64,000 nt of DNA from Sphingomonadales bacterium (GCA_027490095.1 JAIXYT010000051.1:101794-165793), one strand, 5' to 3'; counted from the stretch's first letter, positions 44,430 through 53,576 are shown. Made by a program: numbers and translations. Notes: generated by a model not told the origin, from the letters alone.

Positions 44430-44645
44430 TTACAGGGTTGCCTCATTTTCAGGCAGGTCGAGCAGTCGTCGGGCCTGGGGGAGGTCCGCTTCCGGCACCA
44501 TGAGCCGGATGCCGGGGTAGCCGCCCCCGAGCAGGCCGGAAAAGCCTGCGTCGAACAGTTCGGCGTCGATCCCGTCGGCTTGCAGGCGCCCGAGAAGGAT
44601 CGACGCGAGAGGCACGTCGTTCACCGTCACGAGCTCGACCAGCAT
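44430..44645 (-). CDS. DUF2007 domain protein
   Basis: This 71-residue protein matches the DUF2007 pattern: MLVELVTVNDVPLASILLGR, then a Gly-rich strand (FSGLLGGGYPGIRLMV) and PEADLPQARRLL. The family has a small ferredoxin-like fold and unknown function. It lies 11 bases after tldD on the same strand and is probably cotranscribed. Confidence 0.8.
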   Translation of the reverse strand: MLVELVTVNDVPLASILLGRLQADGIDAELFDAGFSGLLGGGYPGIRLMVPEADLPQARRLLDLPENEATL

Positions 44646-44656
44646 GTCGTGGCGCT

Positions 44657-46066
44657 TCAGGCCGTGCCGCCGACGGTAAGCCCTTCGACCAGCAGGGTCG
44701 GCTGGCCGACGCCTGCCGGGACGGACTGGCCGCCCTTGCCGCAGGTGCCGATGCCCTCGTCGAGCGCCATGTCGTTGCCGATTGCCGAGATGCGCTGCAT
44801 CACCTCGGGGCCGTTGCCGATGAGGGTTGCGCCCTTCACCGGTGCGCCGATCTTGCCGTCCTCGACCAGGTAGGCCTCGGTGCAGCTGAAGACGAACTTG
44901 CCGGACACGATGTCGACCTGGCCGCCGCCGAAGCTCTTCGCGTACAGGCCGCGCTTCACGCTGCGCAGGATCTCGCCCGGATCCTCGGTTCCGCCGGCCA
45001 TGAAGGTGTTGGTCATCCGCGGCATCGGCGGGTGGCGGAAGCTTTCGCGCCGGCCGTTGCCGGTGGCGGCGACGCCCATCAGGCGGGCGTTCATGCGGTC
45101 CTGCATGTAGCCCTTCAGGATGCCGTCCTCGATGAGGACGGTGCGCTCGGTCGGCGTGCCTTCGTCGTCGACACTGAGCGAACCGCGCCGGCCGGCCAGC
45201 GTGCCGTCGTCGATGACGGTGACGCCCGGCGAGGCCACGCGTTCGCCGACCCGGCCCGAGAAGGCCGAGCTGCCCTTGCGGTTGAAATCGCCCTCGAGGC
45301 CATGTCCGACCGCTTCGTGCAGAAGGATGCCGGGCCAGCCGGGGCCGAGGACCACGGGCATCACGCCGGCGGGCGCGGGCACGCTTTCGAGGTTCACCAG
45401 CGCCTGGGCGAGCGCGAGGTCGATCGCGCGGTTCCACTCCGCCTCGTCGAACAACCGGTCGTAGAGCTGGCGGCCGCCGAAGCCCCAGCTGCCGGATTCG
45501 CGGCGGCCATCCTTTTCCGTGACGATTCCGACGTTCAGCCGCACCAGCGGGCGCACGTCCTTCACGCGGGCACCGTCGGCGCGAATGATCTCCACATGGC
45601 TCCAGCTGGCGGCCAGGCTGGCATTCACCTGCACGACGCGTGGATCCCGCGCGCGGGCTGCCGCATCGATGCGCTCGAGGAGCTTCACCTTGTCGGCGAA
45701 GGGGACGGCCGCGAGCGGGTCGGCATCGGTGTAGAGCCGGGCGTTGGTGCCGCGCGGTGGCTCGGCCGGCGCCACCCCGCCATGGCCGGCGCGCACGACG
45801 CCGATGGTCTCGGCTGCGCGGCGGATGGCTGCTGCCGAAATCTCGTTGGCGTGGGCGTAAGCGCTGACTTCTCCGACCACGCCCCTGAGGCCGAAGCCGC
45901 GGGTCTGGTCGAAGCTGGCCGATTTAAGCCGGCCGTCGTCGAAGGCAAAGCTCTCGGAGCTGGCCACCTGCAGGAACAGCTCGCCATCCTCCAGGCCGCT
46001 CAACGCCTCCGCCGTCAGGCGTTCAGCGTCCGCAGGGTCGAGTTCGGCGTAGAGAAGACTGTCCAT
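44657..46066 (-). CDS. tldD: Metalloprotease TldD
   Basis: This 469-residue subunit of the TldD/TldE protease degrades or processes peptides such as microcin-type precursors. The active-site helix HEAVGHGLE (HExxxH) lies near residue 255, with the preceding VLGPGWPGILL. The C-terminal block has GGQVDIVSGKFVFSC and GNDMALDEGIGTCGKGGQ, the third metal ligand area. The start at 46066 is preferred over an upstream ATG at 46108. The tldE partner is not in the window. Confidence 0.92.
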   Translation of the reverse strand: MDSLLYAELDPADAERLTAEALSGLEDGELFLQVASSESFAFDDGRLKSASFDQTRGFGLRGVVGEVSAYAHANEISAAAIRRAAETIGVVRAGHGGVAPAEPPRGTNARLYTDADPLAAVPFADKVKLLERIDAAARARDPRVVQVNASLAASWSHVEIIRADGARVKDVRPLVRLNVGIVTEKDGRRESGSWGFGGRQLYDRLFDEAEWNRAIDLALAQALVNLESVPAPAGVMPVVLGPGWPGILLHEAVGHGLEGDFNRKGSSAFSGRVGERVASPGVTVIDDGTLAGRRGSLSVDDEGTPTERTVLIEDGILKGYMQDRMNARLMGVAATGNGRRESFRHPPMPRMTNTFMAGGTEDPGEILRSVKRGLYAKSFGGGQVDIVSGKFVFSCTEAYLVEDGKIGAPVKGATLIGNGPEVMQRISAIGNDMALDEGIGTCGKGGQSVPAGVGQPTLLVEGLTVGGTA

Positions 46067-46155
46067 GCCTGCCGAAATAGGGGCTTCGGGCCGAAACGCC
46101 AAAGCCAATCTGTCACGCGCCGACGGGCGCTTGCGATGGTGTCTGCCGCCCTACG

Positions 46156-46344
46156 TCAATGGTGGTCGCCGCCACCATCGCCTTCCAGCACGAACCGGCG
46201 GTCGCAATAGGGGCAGTCGACATGGCCACGATCGTCGACCTGCAGCCAGACGCGCGGGTGACCGAACGGACCTTCGTCGCCGTCGCAGGCGACGCGGCGG
46301 CTGTTCACGATCCGGGTTTCGGGCGGAGGCGGCGCTGTCATCAT
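46156..46344 (-). CDS. Small zinc-finger protein (NDUFS6-like)
   Basis: This 62-residue protein has the pattern VACDGDEGPFGHPRVWL and HVDCPYCDRRFVL. The zinc ligands are Cys20, His29, Cys44 and Cys47, as in the mitochondrial complex I subunit NDUFS6 and its alphaproteobacterial relatives. Two adjacent ATG codons (46344 and 46341) are possible starts. It lies 90 bases after tldD begins and may be in its transcript. It may be an assembly factor or accessory subunit of NADH dehydrogenase; that is family inference. Confidence 0.82.
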   Translation of the reverse strand: MMTAPPPPETRIVNSRRVACDGDEGPFGHPRVWLQVDDRGHVDCPYCDRRFVLEGDGGGDHH

Positions 46345-46502
46345 GAGCCGTCCTCTAGCCGGTTGTTGAGGCGTGCGGAAGTGCCGCGGCACCCCGGCGA
46401 AGATGCCCTTTTCACTGCATCGCAACAAAGCTGTCGCTGCACCGCAACAAAGAGGAGGCAGCAGGCGCGGCACGCGTCAGGCCTCTCGTGGAGCACAACC
46501 GC

Positions 46503-48815
46503 ATGAAATCCGCCCTTCTGCTGTCCGCCACTCTACTCGTCGCGCATGCGCCTGCCATGGCCCAGGAGGTCGCGTCTGCCGACGGTGCCGAGGAGATCCT
46601 CGTGACCGCGCAGAAGATCGAACAGCGGCTGGTGGATGTGCCGATCACCATCACGGCCTTTACCGGAAAGACCCTGCGGCAGCTGGGCATCACCCAGTTC
46701 GACCAGCTCGCGGCAATTGTTCCGGGCTTGAACGTCCAGGAACAGTCTCCGAACAACCCGGGCTTCGTGATCCGCGGGATCACGTCGGATACCGGCAGCT
46801 CGCAGGGCGCGCCGGCGGTGACCATCTATCTCAACGGCGTGGATGTGTCGCGTTCGCGCGGGTCCTACTTCGATCTCTACGACCTCGAGCGGGTCGAGGT
46901 GGTGAAGGGCCCGCAATCCACCCTGTTCGGGACGGCAGCGGCCGTCGGCGCGGTCTCGGTGATCACGAACAAGCCGCAACCGGGCTTTGCCGGCGAGGTC
47001 CGCGCTGCCTACGGCAACTTCAACCAGCGCCGGCTCGATGGCTTCGTGAACCTGGGCAACGACAAGGTGGCGCTGCGCGTCGCAGGGCAGATCAAGCTGC
47101 GGCACGGGGTGGTGGAAAACATCGCCGGGGAGCCGGGCTCGCAGACCCCGAACGGCCCCGAGATCGACGATCTGAACGGGCAGGGCCAGTATGGCGCGCG
47201 GGTCTCGCTGCGCTTCACGCCGGACGACGCGATGACGCTCGACGTGGTCGGCACCTATGATGGCCAGCGCGCGCCGGGCACGGCCTTCACCAGCGGCACC
47301 TTCGCGCCGACCGGGGGCGACACCTCGCCCTACACCTTCGTCGAGATCGCCGGCTCGCCGTTCAGCGAGGCGGCCCTTGGCGCCGAGCAGCCGAGCCTCA
47401 GGCGCAACGTCTATGACCTGAACGTCACGGCCAACTATGCGCCGCAGGGGCCGTGGAGCTTCACGGCCGTTGCCGGCTACCGCAACTTCGACAGCCTCGA
47501 GGTGTTCGACGCCGACGGCAGCCAGGCCTGGTATCTGGAGTTTGCCGAGGACGCGCGCGGCGAGCAGATGAGCTTCGAGGGCCGGGTGAACTACACGGGC
47601 GAGCGCTTCCGGGCCTTTGCCGGCGCCAACTATTTCTGGGAAACGGGCTTCCAGCGGGTGCCGTTCAGCAGCGAGGAGGGCACCTTCCTGCAGTGCGCGG
47701 CCCGGCTGATCCCCGGGCTCCCCTGCGTGAACAACGCGACCGGCGTGGTGACGGCCCGCCAGGCGACTGCGATCCTGACCCGCGGGGCGGCAACGGTGCT
47801 GCCCTATTCGGCCGTCCTGTTCCGCAACTCGGCCGATATCGAGACCTTCAGCCTGTTCGCGGACGCGACCTTCATCCCCATCCCGCAGCTGGAGATCAAC
47901 GTGGGCGGCCGCTGGCTGACCGAGGATCGCAAGAGCGCCTTTTCCAACCGGATCCCCAATACCGTGATCACCGGCGGGCCGCTGATCCCCGGCGGGGTGA
48001 ACACCGGCGGCGTGCCCGTTCGCGGGGAAGGCAGCTTCGATGCCTTCCTGCCGCGGGCGAACATCCTGTTCCGCGCGACCGACGGGCTGAACCTCTATGC
48101 AACCTATTCGCGCGGTCGCCGTTCCCCGGTGGTCGACGTGACCGCGCGCCGGGTGGCGGGCCAGGTGGTTCCCAGCGAACGCATCGTGCCGGCCGAGATC
48201 CTCGACAATTTCGAGATCGGGGTGAAGGGCAGCTTCGGCGCCGCCAACTTCAGCCTTGGCGCCTATCTGATGAAGTACAAGGACTTCCAGATCTCGGTGC
48301 CGCAGCAGGGGGCGCCTGCCCGGATCGAAAGTGCCGACGCCACCAACAAGGGGGTGGAAGCCGAGATCTCGGCGGTGCTGAGCCCGCATGTGTCGCTGTT
48401 CGCGAATGGCGCCTACATCGATGCCCGGGTGAACGACGATGCCCGCTTCGGCGTGTTCGCCGGCGACCGCTTCCGCCTGCAGTCCGAATGGCAGGGCGCG
48501 CTGGGCGGCACGTTCAGCGTGCCGGTCTCGAACGACATCCAGCTGTTCGCCACGCCGACCCTCACCTACCGCTCGTCGCTGTTCTTCGAGCTGCCGAACA
48601 ACCCCGTCACGTCGCAGGGGCCGGTGACACTGGTGAACCTGAGGGCGGGCATCCAGGACCGGAACGGCCGCTGGGAGCTGCTGGGCTATGCGACCAACCT
48701 GTTCGACAGGGAGTATCTGCTGGATGCCGGCAACACGGGCGGCGCGTTCGGCATCCCCACCTTCATCCGCGGCCTGCCGCGGCTGTTCGGGGTCGAAGCC
48801 GTCTACCGATTCTAA
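46503..48815 (+). CDS. TonB-dependent receptor
   Basis: This 770-residue outer-membrane receptor has a signal peptide (MKSALLLSATLLVAHAPAMA), the plug domain beginning EEILVTAQKIEQRLVDVPIT, and a 22-strand barrel ending in VYRF with the C-terminal Phe needed for outer-membrane insertion. It imports a bulky ligand using energy from TonB. The ligand is not identifiable; nothing in the neighbourhood (tldD, urcA) points to iron or sugar. The start at 46503 follows GTGGAG. A 125-residue urcA gene follows 200 bases on. Confidence 0.92.
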   Translation: MKSALLLSATLLVAHAPAMAQEVASADGAEEILVTAQKIEQRLVDVPITITAFTGKTLRQLGITQFDQLAAIVPGLNVQEQSPNNPGFVIRGITSDTGSSQGAPAVTIYLNGVDVSRSRGSYFDLYDLERVEVVKGPQSTLFGTAAAVGAVSVITNKPQPGFAGEVRAAYGNFNQRRLDGFVNLGNDKVALRVAGQIKLRHGVVENIAGEPGSQTPNGPEIDDLNGQGQYGARVSLRFTPDDAMTLDVVGTYDGQRAPGTAFTSGTFAPTGGDTSPYTFVEIAGSPFSEAALGAEQPSLRRNVYDLNVTANYAPQGPWSFTAVAGYRNFDSLEVFDADGSQAWYLEFAEDARGEQMSFEGRVNYTGERFRAFAGANYFWETGFQRVPFSSEEGTFLQCAARLIPGLPCVNNATGVVTARQATAILTRGAATVLPYSAVLFRNSADIETFSLFADATFIPIPQLEINVGGRWLTEDRKSAFSNRIPNTVITGGPLIPGGVNTGGVPVRGEGSFDAFLPRANILFRATDGLNLYATYSRGRRSPVVDVTARRVAGQVVPSERIVPAEILDNFEIGVKGSFGAANFSLGAYLMKYKDFQISVPQQGAPARIESADATNKGVEAEISAVLSPHVSLFANGAYIDARVNDDARFGVFAGDRFRLQSEWQGALGGTFSVPVSNDIQLFATPTLTYRSSLFFELPNNPVTSQGPVTLVNLRAGIQDRNGRWELLGYATNLFDREYLLDAGNTGGAFGIPTFIRGLPRLFGVEAVYRF

Positions 48816-48840
48816 CGGACGGCCGGGGACGGGCTGCCAT

Positions 48841-48871
48841 TCGTCGAAGCGGATGTGGCGTCTGTCGAAGT
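48841..48871 (+). promoter_or_regulatory. Direct repeats with 21-base period upstream of urcA
   Basis: TTCGTCGAAG (48841-48850) and TCTGTCGAAG (48862-48871) share TCGAAG with a 21-base offset. Pairs of short direct repeats at this spacing are the usual layout for LytTR regulators, and a LytTR gene lies 600 bases away. The related repeats upstream of the kinase (51524) support this. Position relative to a promoter is unknown. Confidence 0.4.
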
Positions 48872-49020
48872 GCATGGCAGTCGCCGAACGGGGGAGCGCC
48901 CTTGTCGAGCAGGGCGCGACGTGCGGACGGGGACCGGGCACATGGGGGCCATGGTGCTGCCGGGGTCGTCTACCCCCTCTCTGAAGGCCCCGGCAGCATC
49001 GACCGAACAGGAGAGTTCCG

Positions 49021-49395
49021 ATGCCCGCCTTTTCCCGCACCCGCACCTTCATGCCGCTCGCCCTTCTGGCCGCAGTCGCGATGACCTGCCTCCAGGGCGC
49101 CGCCTTTGCCGGCACCGTCCCGATGGAGCCCACCCACCATTCGGTGAAGGTGCCGATCGGAGGCCTGAACCTTGCCAACCCGGCCGGCGTTGCGAAGCTC
49201 GATGCCCGCCTGCGCGCAGCCGCCAAGCAGGTCTGCGCCCCGGCGGATTATCGTGATCTGCGCGCCATGGCCGACCGTGCCTCGTGCCAGCGTACCGCGC
49301 TGGAGCGGGCAACCGCCAAGCGCGATGTGCTGGTGGCGCGCGCCCAGGCCGAACAGTTGGCCTCGCGCGTCCAGCCGTCAGCCGCCACCAACTGA
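49021..49395 (+). CDS. UrcA family protein
   Basis: This 124-residue protein has a signal peptide (about residues 1-30, ending AFAGT) and the UrcA core: HHSVKVPIGGLNLANPAGVA, then LDARLRAAAKQVCAPADYRD and a second Cys in RASCQRTAL. UrcA proteins are small exported proteins of sphingomonads and caulobacters of unknown function. It starts behind AGGAGAG and ends before a strong terminator at 49424-49454. Convergent with the LytTR regulator. Confidence 0.85.
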   Translation: MPAFSRTRTFMPLALLAAVAMTCLQGAAFAGTVPMEPTHHSVKVPIGGLNLANPAGVAKLDARLRAAAKQVCAPADYRDLRAMADRASCQRTALERATAKRDVLVARAQAEQLASRVQPSAATN

Positions 49396-49423
49396 GCCCG
49401 ACCTCTACCCTGTCAGTCCGACT

Positions 49424-49454
49424 GGCCCGCCTCCTCGCAGGAGGCGGGCCTTTT
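49424..49454 (+). terminator. Intrinsic terminator of urcA
   Basis: GGCCCGCCTCCT and AGGAGGCGGGCC pair perfectly over 12 bases around CGC and are followed by TTTTCTGT. It lies 28 bases after the urcA stop and 23 before the LytTR stop. Confidence 0.9.
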
Positions 49455-49477
49455 CTGTGCGTCGGTGCGCTGCGCCC

Positions 49478-50227
49478 TCAGCCCCGGGTAATGCTGCTGC
49501 GAACGCTCGCGAGATAGGTGCGGCCGATCCGGAGTTGCTCGCCCGTCTGCAGCTCGGCGGTCCAGTTTCCCTGCCCGTCGTGGGCCAGGCGGACGATGCG
49601 ATCGCGCCGCACGATGGCCGAGCGGTGGAGGCGGATGAAGAGGGCGGGATCCAGCCGCGCCTCGAGCGCGCCGATCGTCTCGTGGATCAGCCAGGACCGG
49701 TTGCCGGCGTGCAGCCGCATATAGTCGCGCTCGGCCTCGATGCGGTCGATGTCGGCCACGGCGACCCGGGTGAGTTCGCCGCGGTTCGGGACCCAGAATT
49801 CCTGCGCATAGCGCTGCGCGGGCGCGTCGCCCGGCAGCGCGGAGGGCACGTCGGTCTGCCGCCGGCGCTCCTGCACGCGCTGCACGGCCCGCACCAGCCG
49901 TTCGGGCGCAACGGGCTTCAGCAGATAGTCGACAGCTGCTGCGTCGAAGGCCGCCACGGCGAACTGGTCGAAGGCAGTGACGAACACGATGGCCGGAAGG
50001 GTCGTTCGGCCTTCCAGCGAATTGGCGACATCGAGGCCGGTGAGGCCCGGCATGGCGATGTCGAGGAAGACGAGATCGGGCTCCAGGGCCTCGATGAGCC
50101 GCAGGGCTGCCTCGCCGTCGGACGCCGTGCCGACCAGCTGGAGCGCGGGCAGCCGCGCACACAGGATCTGCATGCGCTCGACCGCAAGCGGCTCGTCATC
50201 GACGATCAGGGTCTTCATAAGGGTCAT
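49478..50227 (-). CDS. LytTR-family response regulator
   Basis: This 249-residue regulator has a receiver domain (KTLIVDDEPLAVERMQ, phospho-Asp in LVFLDIAMPG near residue 57, VTAFDQFAVAAFDAAAVDYL) and a C-terminal LytTR DNA-binding domain (VADIDRIEAERDYMRLHAGN then FIRLHRSAIVRRDRI). It is downstream of its sensor kinase with about 70 bases between stop and start. Starts at 50227 and 50218 are both possible. The LytTR domain binds paired direct repeats, of which candidates are seen near 48841 and 51524. Confidence 0.9.
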   Translation of the reverse strand: MTLMKTLIVDDEPLAVERMQILCARLPALQLVGTASDGEAALRLIEALEPDLVFLDIAMPGLTGLDVANSLEGRTTLPAIVFVTAFDQFAVAAFDAAAVDYLLKPVAPERLVRAVQRVQERRRQTDVPSALPGDAPAQRYAQEFWVPNRGELTRVAVADIDRIEAERDYMRLHAGNRSWLIHETIGALEARLDPALFIRLHRSAIVRRDRIVRLAHDGQGNWTAELQTGEQLRIGRTYLASVRSSITRG

Positions 50228-50268
50228 GTCGAGAGGAAGTGCCCCGCTCCGGGCCGGACTGCAAGAGC

Positions 50269-50319
50269 TCAGGCGCGCATCATGGGCATTGCTCGCCGTC
50301 AGGCGCGCATCATGGGCAT
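50269..50319. repeat. Tandem 21-base repeat at the kinase 3' end
   Basis: TCAGGCGCGCATCATGGGCAT occurs at 50269-50289 and again at 50299-50319, a 30-base offset. On the minus strand this is the last codons of the kinase plus its stop (MPMMRA-stop), repeated after the stop. The kinase therefore ends at the first stop; the second copy is a duplication. Confidence 0.8.
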
Positions 50320-51486
50320 CGTCAGTCGGACAAGCCATCCACCTGCGGACGGGCGCCCCGCGACGCAGTCGGCGGCGTCGCCATAGCTGGCCCTCAGCCG
50401 CGCCTCGACATTGGCGATGCCCACGCCGCAGCCGGCTTCGGCATGGGTCGGCGATGCCTCGCCGTCGTCCCGGACCCACAGCTCCAGCTTGTCGCCGACC
50501 TGGTCTGCCGCGATGGTCACCGTGACCGGCCGCTGGCTGCGGGAGACACCGTATTTGATCGCGTTCTCGACCAGGGGCTGGAGGATCAGCGCGGGGACCA
50601 GTGCATCGCCGAGCGATGCGGGGACTGCGACCTTCACCACCAGACGTTCCGGGAAACGGACCTTTTCGATGTCGAGATAGAGGAGCTGAAGCCGGAGCTC
50701 TTCGGAAAGCGGCACATTCTCGGTCGCTTCGCGGGTGAGAGAGGCGCGGAAGAAGGTCGAGAGGTTGAGGATCATCTGCTCGGCCTCGTCGTTGCGGTGG
50801 CGCATCACGAGCGAGGAGAGCGAGTTCAGCGTGTTGAACAGGAAATGCGGATTGACCTGGTAGCGCAGCGCCCTCAGTTCGGACGCCTGCGCGGCCTGGC
50901 GGAGCTCTGCGGCCTCCCGCTCGAAGGCACGGACCTTGGCCGAATAGGAGAGCGCCACCCACATGACAGCCCAGGCAGCGATGAAGAAATACCATTCGAG
51001 TGCGCTTGCCGAGATCACCGACGCCGGGTCCGTCCGGTACAGTTCCTCGCCACCCGGCTTGTCGAACGACATGTCCATGTGCTCGGCGATGGGGAAGCCG
51101 TAGAAGGCGATGTAGTTCACCGTGGCGTAGGCGAAGGCGAGCGGGATGGAGGCTGCAAAGGCGATGGTGAGCAGCTTGCCCGTGCGCGCGGCCTCGAACC
51201 GGCGCAGGAGGGCATAGAGAAGGCCGGTGAGCGCCATGGCCGCGAGCGTGACGATTGCCCGGCGCAGAAGCATGTCTCCCTGGGCCGGCAGGTCCGCGAC
51301 GAGGGCGCGGGCCGTCGCAAGCACGAAATAGACGAGCCAGAAGCCGACGATCGAGGCAAACGCCATCCATGCGCCGGCCTCCGCCTCGCCCGCCCGCCGG
51401 TGCCGGCCCTGTGTCCCGGACGACTCGCCCTCGGCAGACGTGGGAATGGCGCCCTGGACTTTCGGACGAAATGGCTGGTTCATCAC
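50299..51486 (-). CDS. LytS/YehU-type sensor histidine kinase
   Basis: This 395-residue membrane sensor has about four membrane helices in residues 40-180 (FASIVGFWLVYFVLATARAL to WYFFIAAWAVMWVALS). The His kinase box is LRYQVNPHFLFNTLNSLSSL near residue 215. The ATPase part has LQPLVENAIKYGV (N box) and GVGIANVEARL (G box). It passes phosphate to the LytTR regulator just downstream. Upstream lie 21-base-spaced TTCGTCGA repeats, which suggests self-control. The signal is unknown. Confidence 0.9.
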   Translation of the reverse strand: MMNQPFRPKVQGAIPTSAEGESSGTQGRHRRAGEAEAGAWMAFASIVGFWLVYFVLATARALVADLPAQGDMLLRRAIVTLAAMALTGLLYALLRRFEAARTGKLLTIAFAASIPLAFAYATVNYIAFYGFPIAEHMDMSFDKPGGEELYRTDPASVISASALEWYFFIAAWAVMWVALSYSAKVRAFEREAAELRQAAQASELRALRYQVNPHFLFNTLNSLSSLVMRHRNDEAEQMILNLSTFFRASLTREATENVPLSEELRLQLLYLDIEKVRFPERLVVKVAVPASLGDALVPALILQPLVENAIKYGVSRSQRPVTVTIAADQVGDKLELWVRDDGEASPTHAEAGCGVGIANVEARLRASYGDAADCVAGRPSAGGWLVRLTMPMMRA

Positions 51487-51523
51487 ACCACCCTATCGAA
51501 GTGGGCGGCGGGAGGCGACGCCC

Positions 51524-51553
51524 TTCGTCGAGCGAGCGCGGTCGTTCGTCGAA
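51524..51553 (-). promoter_or_regulatory. Direct repeats with 21-base period upstream of the kinase
   Basis: TTCGTCGA (51524-51531) and TTCGTCGA (51545-51552) lie 21 bases apart, about 40-65 bases upstream of the kinase start and 75-100 upstream of the divergent CoA-transferase. A third TCGAA (51496-51500) is nearer the kinase start. The same motif occurs near urcA (48841). LytTR binding is inferred. Confidence 0.4.
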
Positions 51554-51627
51554 GCAGTTCAGCCGCCGTTAACCTGCGAAATCGCCCTTTTCGGCGCACG
51601 GGAGAGCAGCTAGCGCTCATTGCGACG

Positions 51628-52809
51628 ATGTCTTCCGATACCCTTTCCCCTGGAGCCTGCGGCTCCGGCCCGTTGAGCGGGCTTCTGGTCGTCGACCTGA
51701 CACGGGTCCTGGCCGGCCCCTATGCGACCATGCTGCTGTCGGATCTCGGCGCACGGGTGATCAAGGTGGAGGCGCCCGGCAGCGGCGACGACAGCCGGGC
51801 GATCGGGCCCTTCGCAGGCCCCGGCGACAGCGCCTATTTCACGAGCGTCAACCGGGGGAAGGAATCGGTTGCCCTGGACCTGAAGGTGCCAGCGGACCGC
51901 GCGCTGTTCGAGGCCCTGCTGGCCCGGGCCGACGTGCTGGTCGAGAATTTCCGCCCCGGCGCGATGGAACGCCTGGGCTATGGCTTCGAGGCGCTGCATG
52001 CCCGGTTTCCGCGGCTGATCTATGCGGCCGCTTCGGGCTTTGGCCACACCGGCCCCGATCGGCTGCGCCCCGCCTATGACCTCATTGTCCAGGCGATGGG
52101 CGGGATCATGTCGATAACCGGGCATCCGGGCACGGAGCCGACGCGCGTCGGCACGTCGCTGGGGGACATCACGGCCGGGCTCTTCACGGTGATCGGAATC
52201 GAGGCCGCGCTGATCGACAGGGCGCGGACGGGGAAGGGCCAGAAGGTGGATGTGGCGATGCTGGACTGCCAGATCGCGATCCTGGAGAACGCGATTGCGC
52301 GGCTTCAGGTGACCGGCGAAAGCCCCGGGCCGCTGGGGAGCCGGCATCCATCGATCACCCCCTTCCAGGCCTTTGCCTGCCAGGACCGACCGATCGTGAT
52401 CGCGGCAGGCAATGATGCGCTGTGGGCCGGCTGTTGCCGCGCGCTCGGGCTGGAGGCGCTTGCCGACGACCCGCGCTTTGCCAGCAACGAAAGCAGGACC
52501 ACCCATTCCGAGGCGCTGGCAGCAGCTGTGGGCGCGCGGCTGCTGACGGCGCCGGCCGCCCACTGGCTGGAGGTGCTGGGCGCGGCGGGGATTCCGGCCG
52601 GGCCGCTCAACACGGTCGGAGAGGCGCTTGCCATGCCGCAGGTGGCCGCGCGGAACATGCTGGTCCAGACGGCAACGCCGGCGGGCCGGGCGCTGAAGGT
52701 GGCAGGCAATCCGGTGAAACTGTCGGCCCATGCCGACCCGGCGAACCGCGCGCCTGCCCCGAAGTTGAACGCCGGCAGGGGCAGGCTGGAGGCCGAGTTC
52801 CTGGCATGA
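51628..52809 (+). CDS. Type III CoA-transferase (CaiB/BaiF family)
   Basis: This 393-residue enzyme moves CoA between carboxylic acids. GLLVVDLTRVLAGPYATMLL is near the start, SDLGARVIKVE follows, and the catalytic Asp lies in GTSLGDITAGLF near residue 177. FASNESRTTH and PAGPLNTVGE are family blocks. Specific acids cannot be read from the sequence. The start at 51628 follows the kinase gap. Its stop overlaps hisN by four bases, an odd pairing with histidine synthesis that may be accidental. Confidence 0.9.
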   Translation: MSSDTLSPGACGSGPLSGLLVVDLTRVLAGPYATMLLSDLGARVIKVEAPGSGDDSRAIGPFAGPGDSAYFTSVNRGKESVALDLKVPADRALFEALLARADVLVENFRPGAMERLGYGFEALHARFPRLIYAAASGFGHTGPDRLRPAYDLIVQAMGGIMSITGHPGTEPTRVGTSLGDITAGLFTVIGIEAALIDRARTGKGQKVDVAMLDCQIAILENAIARLQVTGESPGPLGSRHPSITPFQAFACQDRPIVIAAGNDALWAGCCRALGLEALADDPRFASNESRTTHSEALAAAVGARLLTAPAAHWLEVLGAAGIPAGPLNTVGEALAMPQVAARNMLVQTATPAGRALKVAGNPVKLSAHADPANRAPAPKLNAGRGRLEAEFLA

Positions 52810-53576
52810 CGATCGAAGCCGACATCATACTCATCCAGCGCCTGGCGGCCGCCGCAGACCGTGCGGTCGCCCCCTTTTTCCGGGGCAATTCGGCGGTCGA
52901 GCAGAAGGCGGATTTCTCGCCGGTGACGGCCGCAGACCGGGCGGCGGAGACCGCGATCCGCCAGATGCTGTCGGATGACCGGCCCGGCGACGGCATTTTC
53001 GGCGAGGAGTATGGCATCAGCCGGGGTCGCACCGGCCGGATGTGGGTGATCGACCCCATCGACGGCACACGGGGGTTCATTGCGGGGCGACCGCTCTATG
53101 GCACGCTGATTGCCCTGGTCGAGGACGGACGCCCGATCCTCGGCTTCCTGTCGGCGGGCGCCGCGGGGGACCGCTGGCTGGGCTGCACGGTCGGGACACC
53201 GCGCACCGTGCTGAACGGCAGGCCGGTCCGGACGCGAAGCTGTGCCGGCCTCGGCACGGCGCGGGCGGCCTCCACCCACCCGCTGGTCTTTTCGGCGGCA
53301 GGCCATGCAAGCTTCCAGCGGATCGGTCGGTCGGTTGCCGACATGCTGTTCGGCGGGGATTGCCACAATTACGGGCTGCTGGCCGCCGGGCACCTGGACC
53401 TGGTGATGGAGGAAAATCTGAAACCCTATGACTGGGCTGCGCTTGTGCCCATCATCGAGGGCGCCGGTGGTTTGATCACCGACTGGCGGGGACGGCCGCT
53501 GACGCTGGCGAGCGAGGGGCAGGTGCTGGCGGCCGGCGACGCGCGGGTCCACGCCGAGGCGCTGGAGCGGATCTAG
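52806..53576 (+). CDS. hisN: Histidinol-phosphatase of the inositol monophosphatase family
   Basis: This 256-residue Mg-dependent phosphatase has GIFGEEYG (metal ligand), WVIDPIDGTRGFIAGRPLYG (IMPase motif, DPIDGT) and KPYDWAALVPIIEGAGG near the C-terminus. IMPase-fold enzymes of this subgroup, with the RGF segment after DGT, are the histidinol-phosphate phosphatase of alphaproteobacteria. Inositol or other phosphates remain possible. The 3' end overlaps the convergent arsC-like gene by four bases. Confidence 0.83.
   Translation: MTIEADIILIQRLAAAADRAVAPFFRGNSAVEQKADFSPVTAADRAAETAIRQMLSDDRPGDGIFGEEYGISRGRTGRMWVIDPIDGTRGFIAGRPLYGTLIALVEDGRPILGFLSAGAAGDRWLGCTVGTPRTVLNGRPVRTRSCAGLGTARAASTHPLVFSAAGHASFQRIGRSVADMLFGGDCHNYGLLAAGHLDLVMEENLKPYDWAALVPIIEGAGGLITDWRGRPLTLASEGQVLAAGDARVHAEALERI

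Noticed and set aside
46533-49226. A minus-strand open frame of almost 900 codons opposite the TonB receptor
   Set aside because: It lies wholly antisense to the receptor and urcA. Its composition is Arg- and His-rich without family motifs, which is typical of shadow frames in high-GC DNA.
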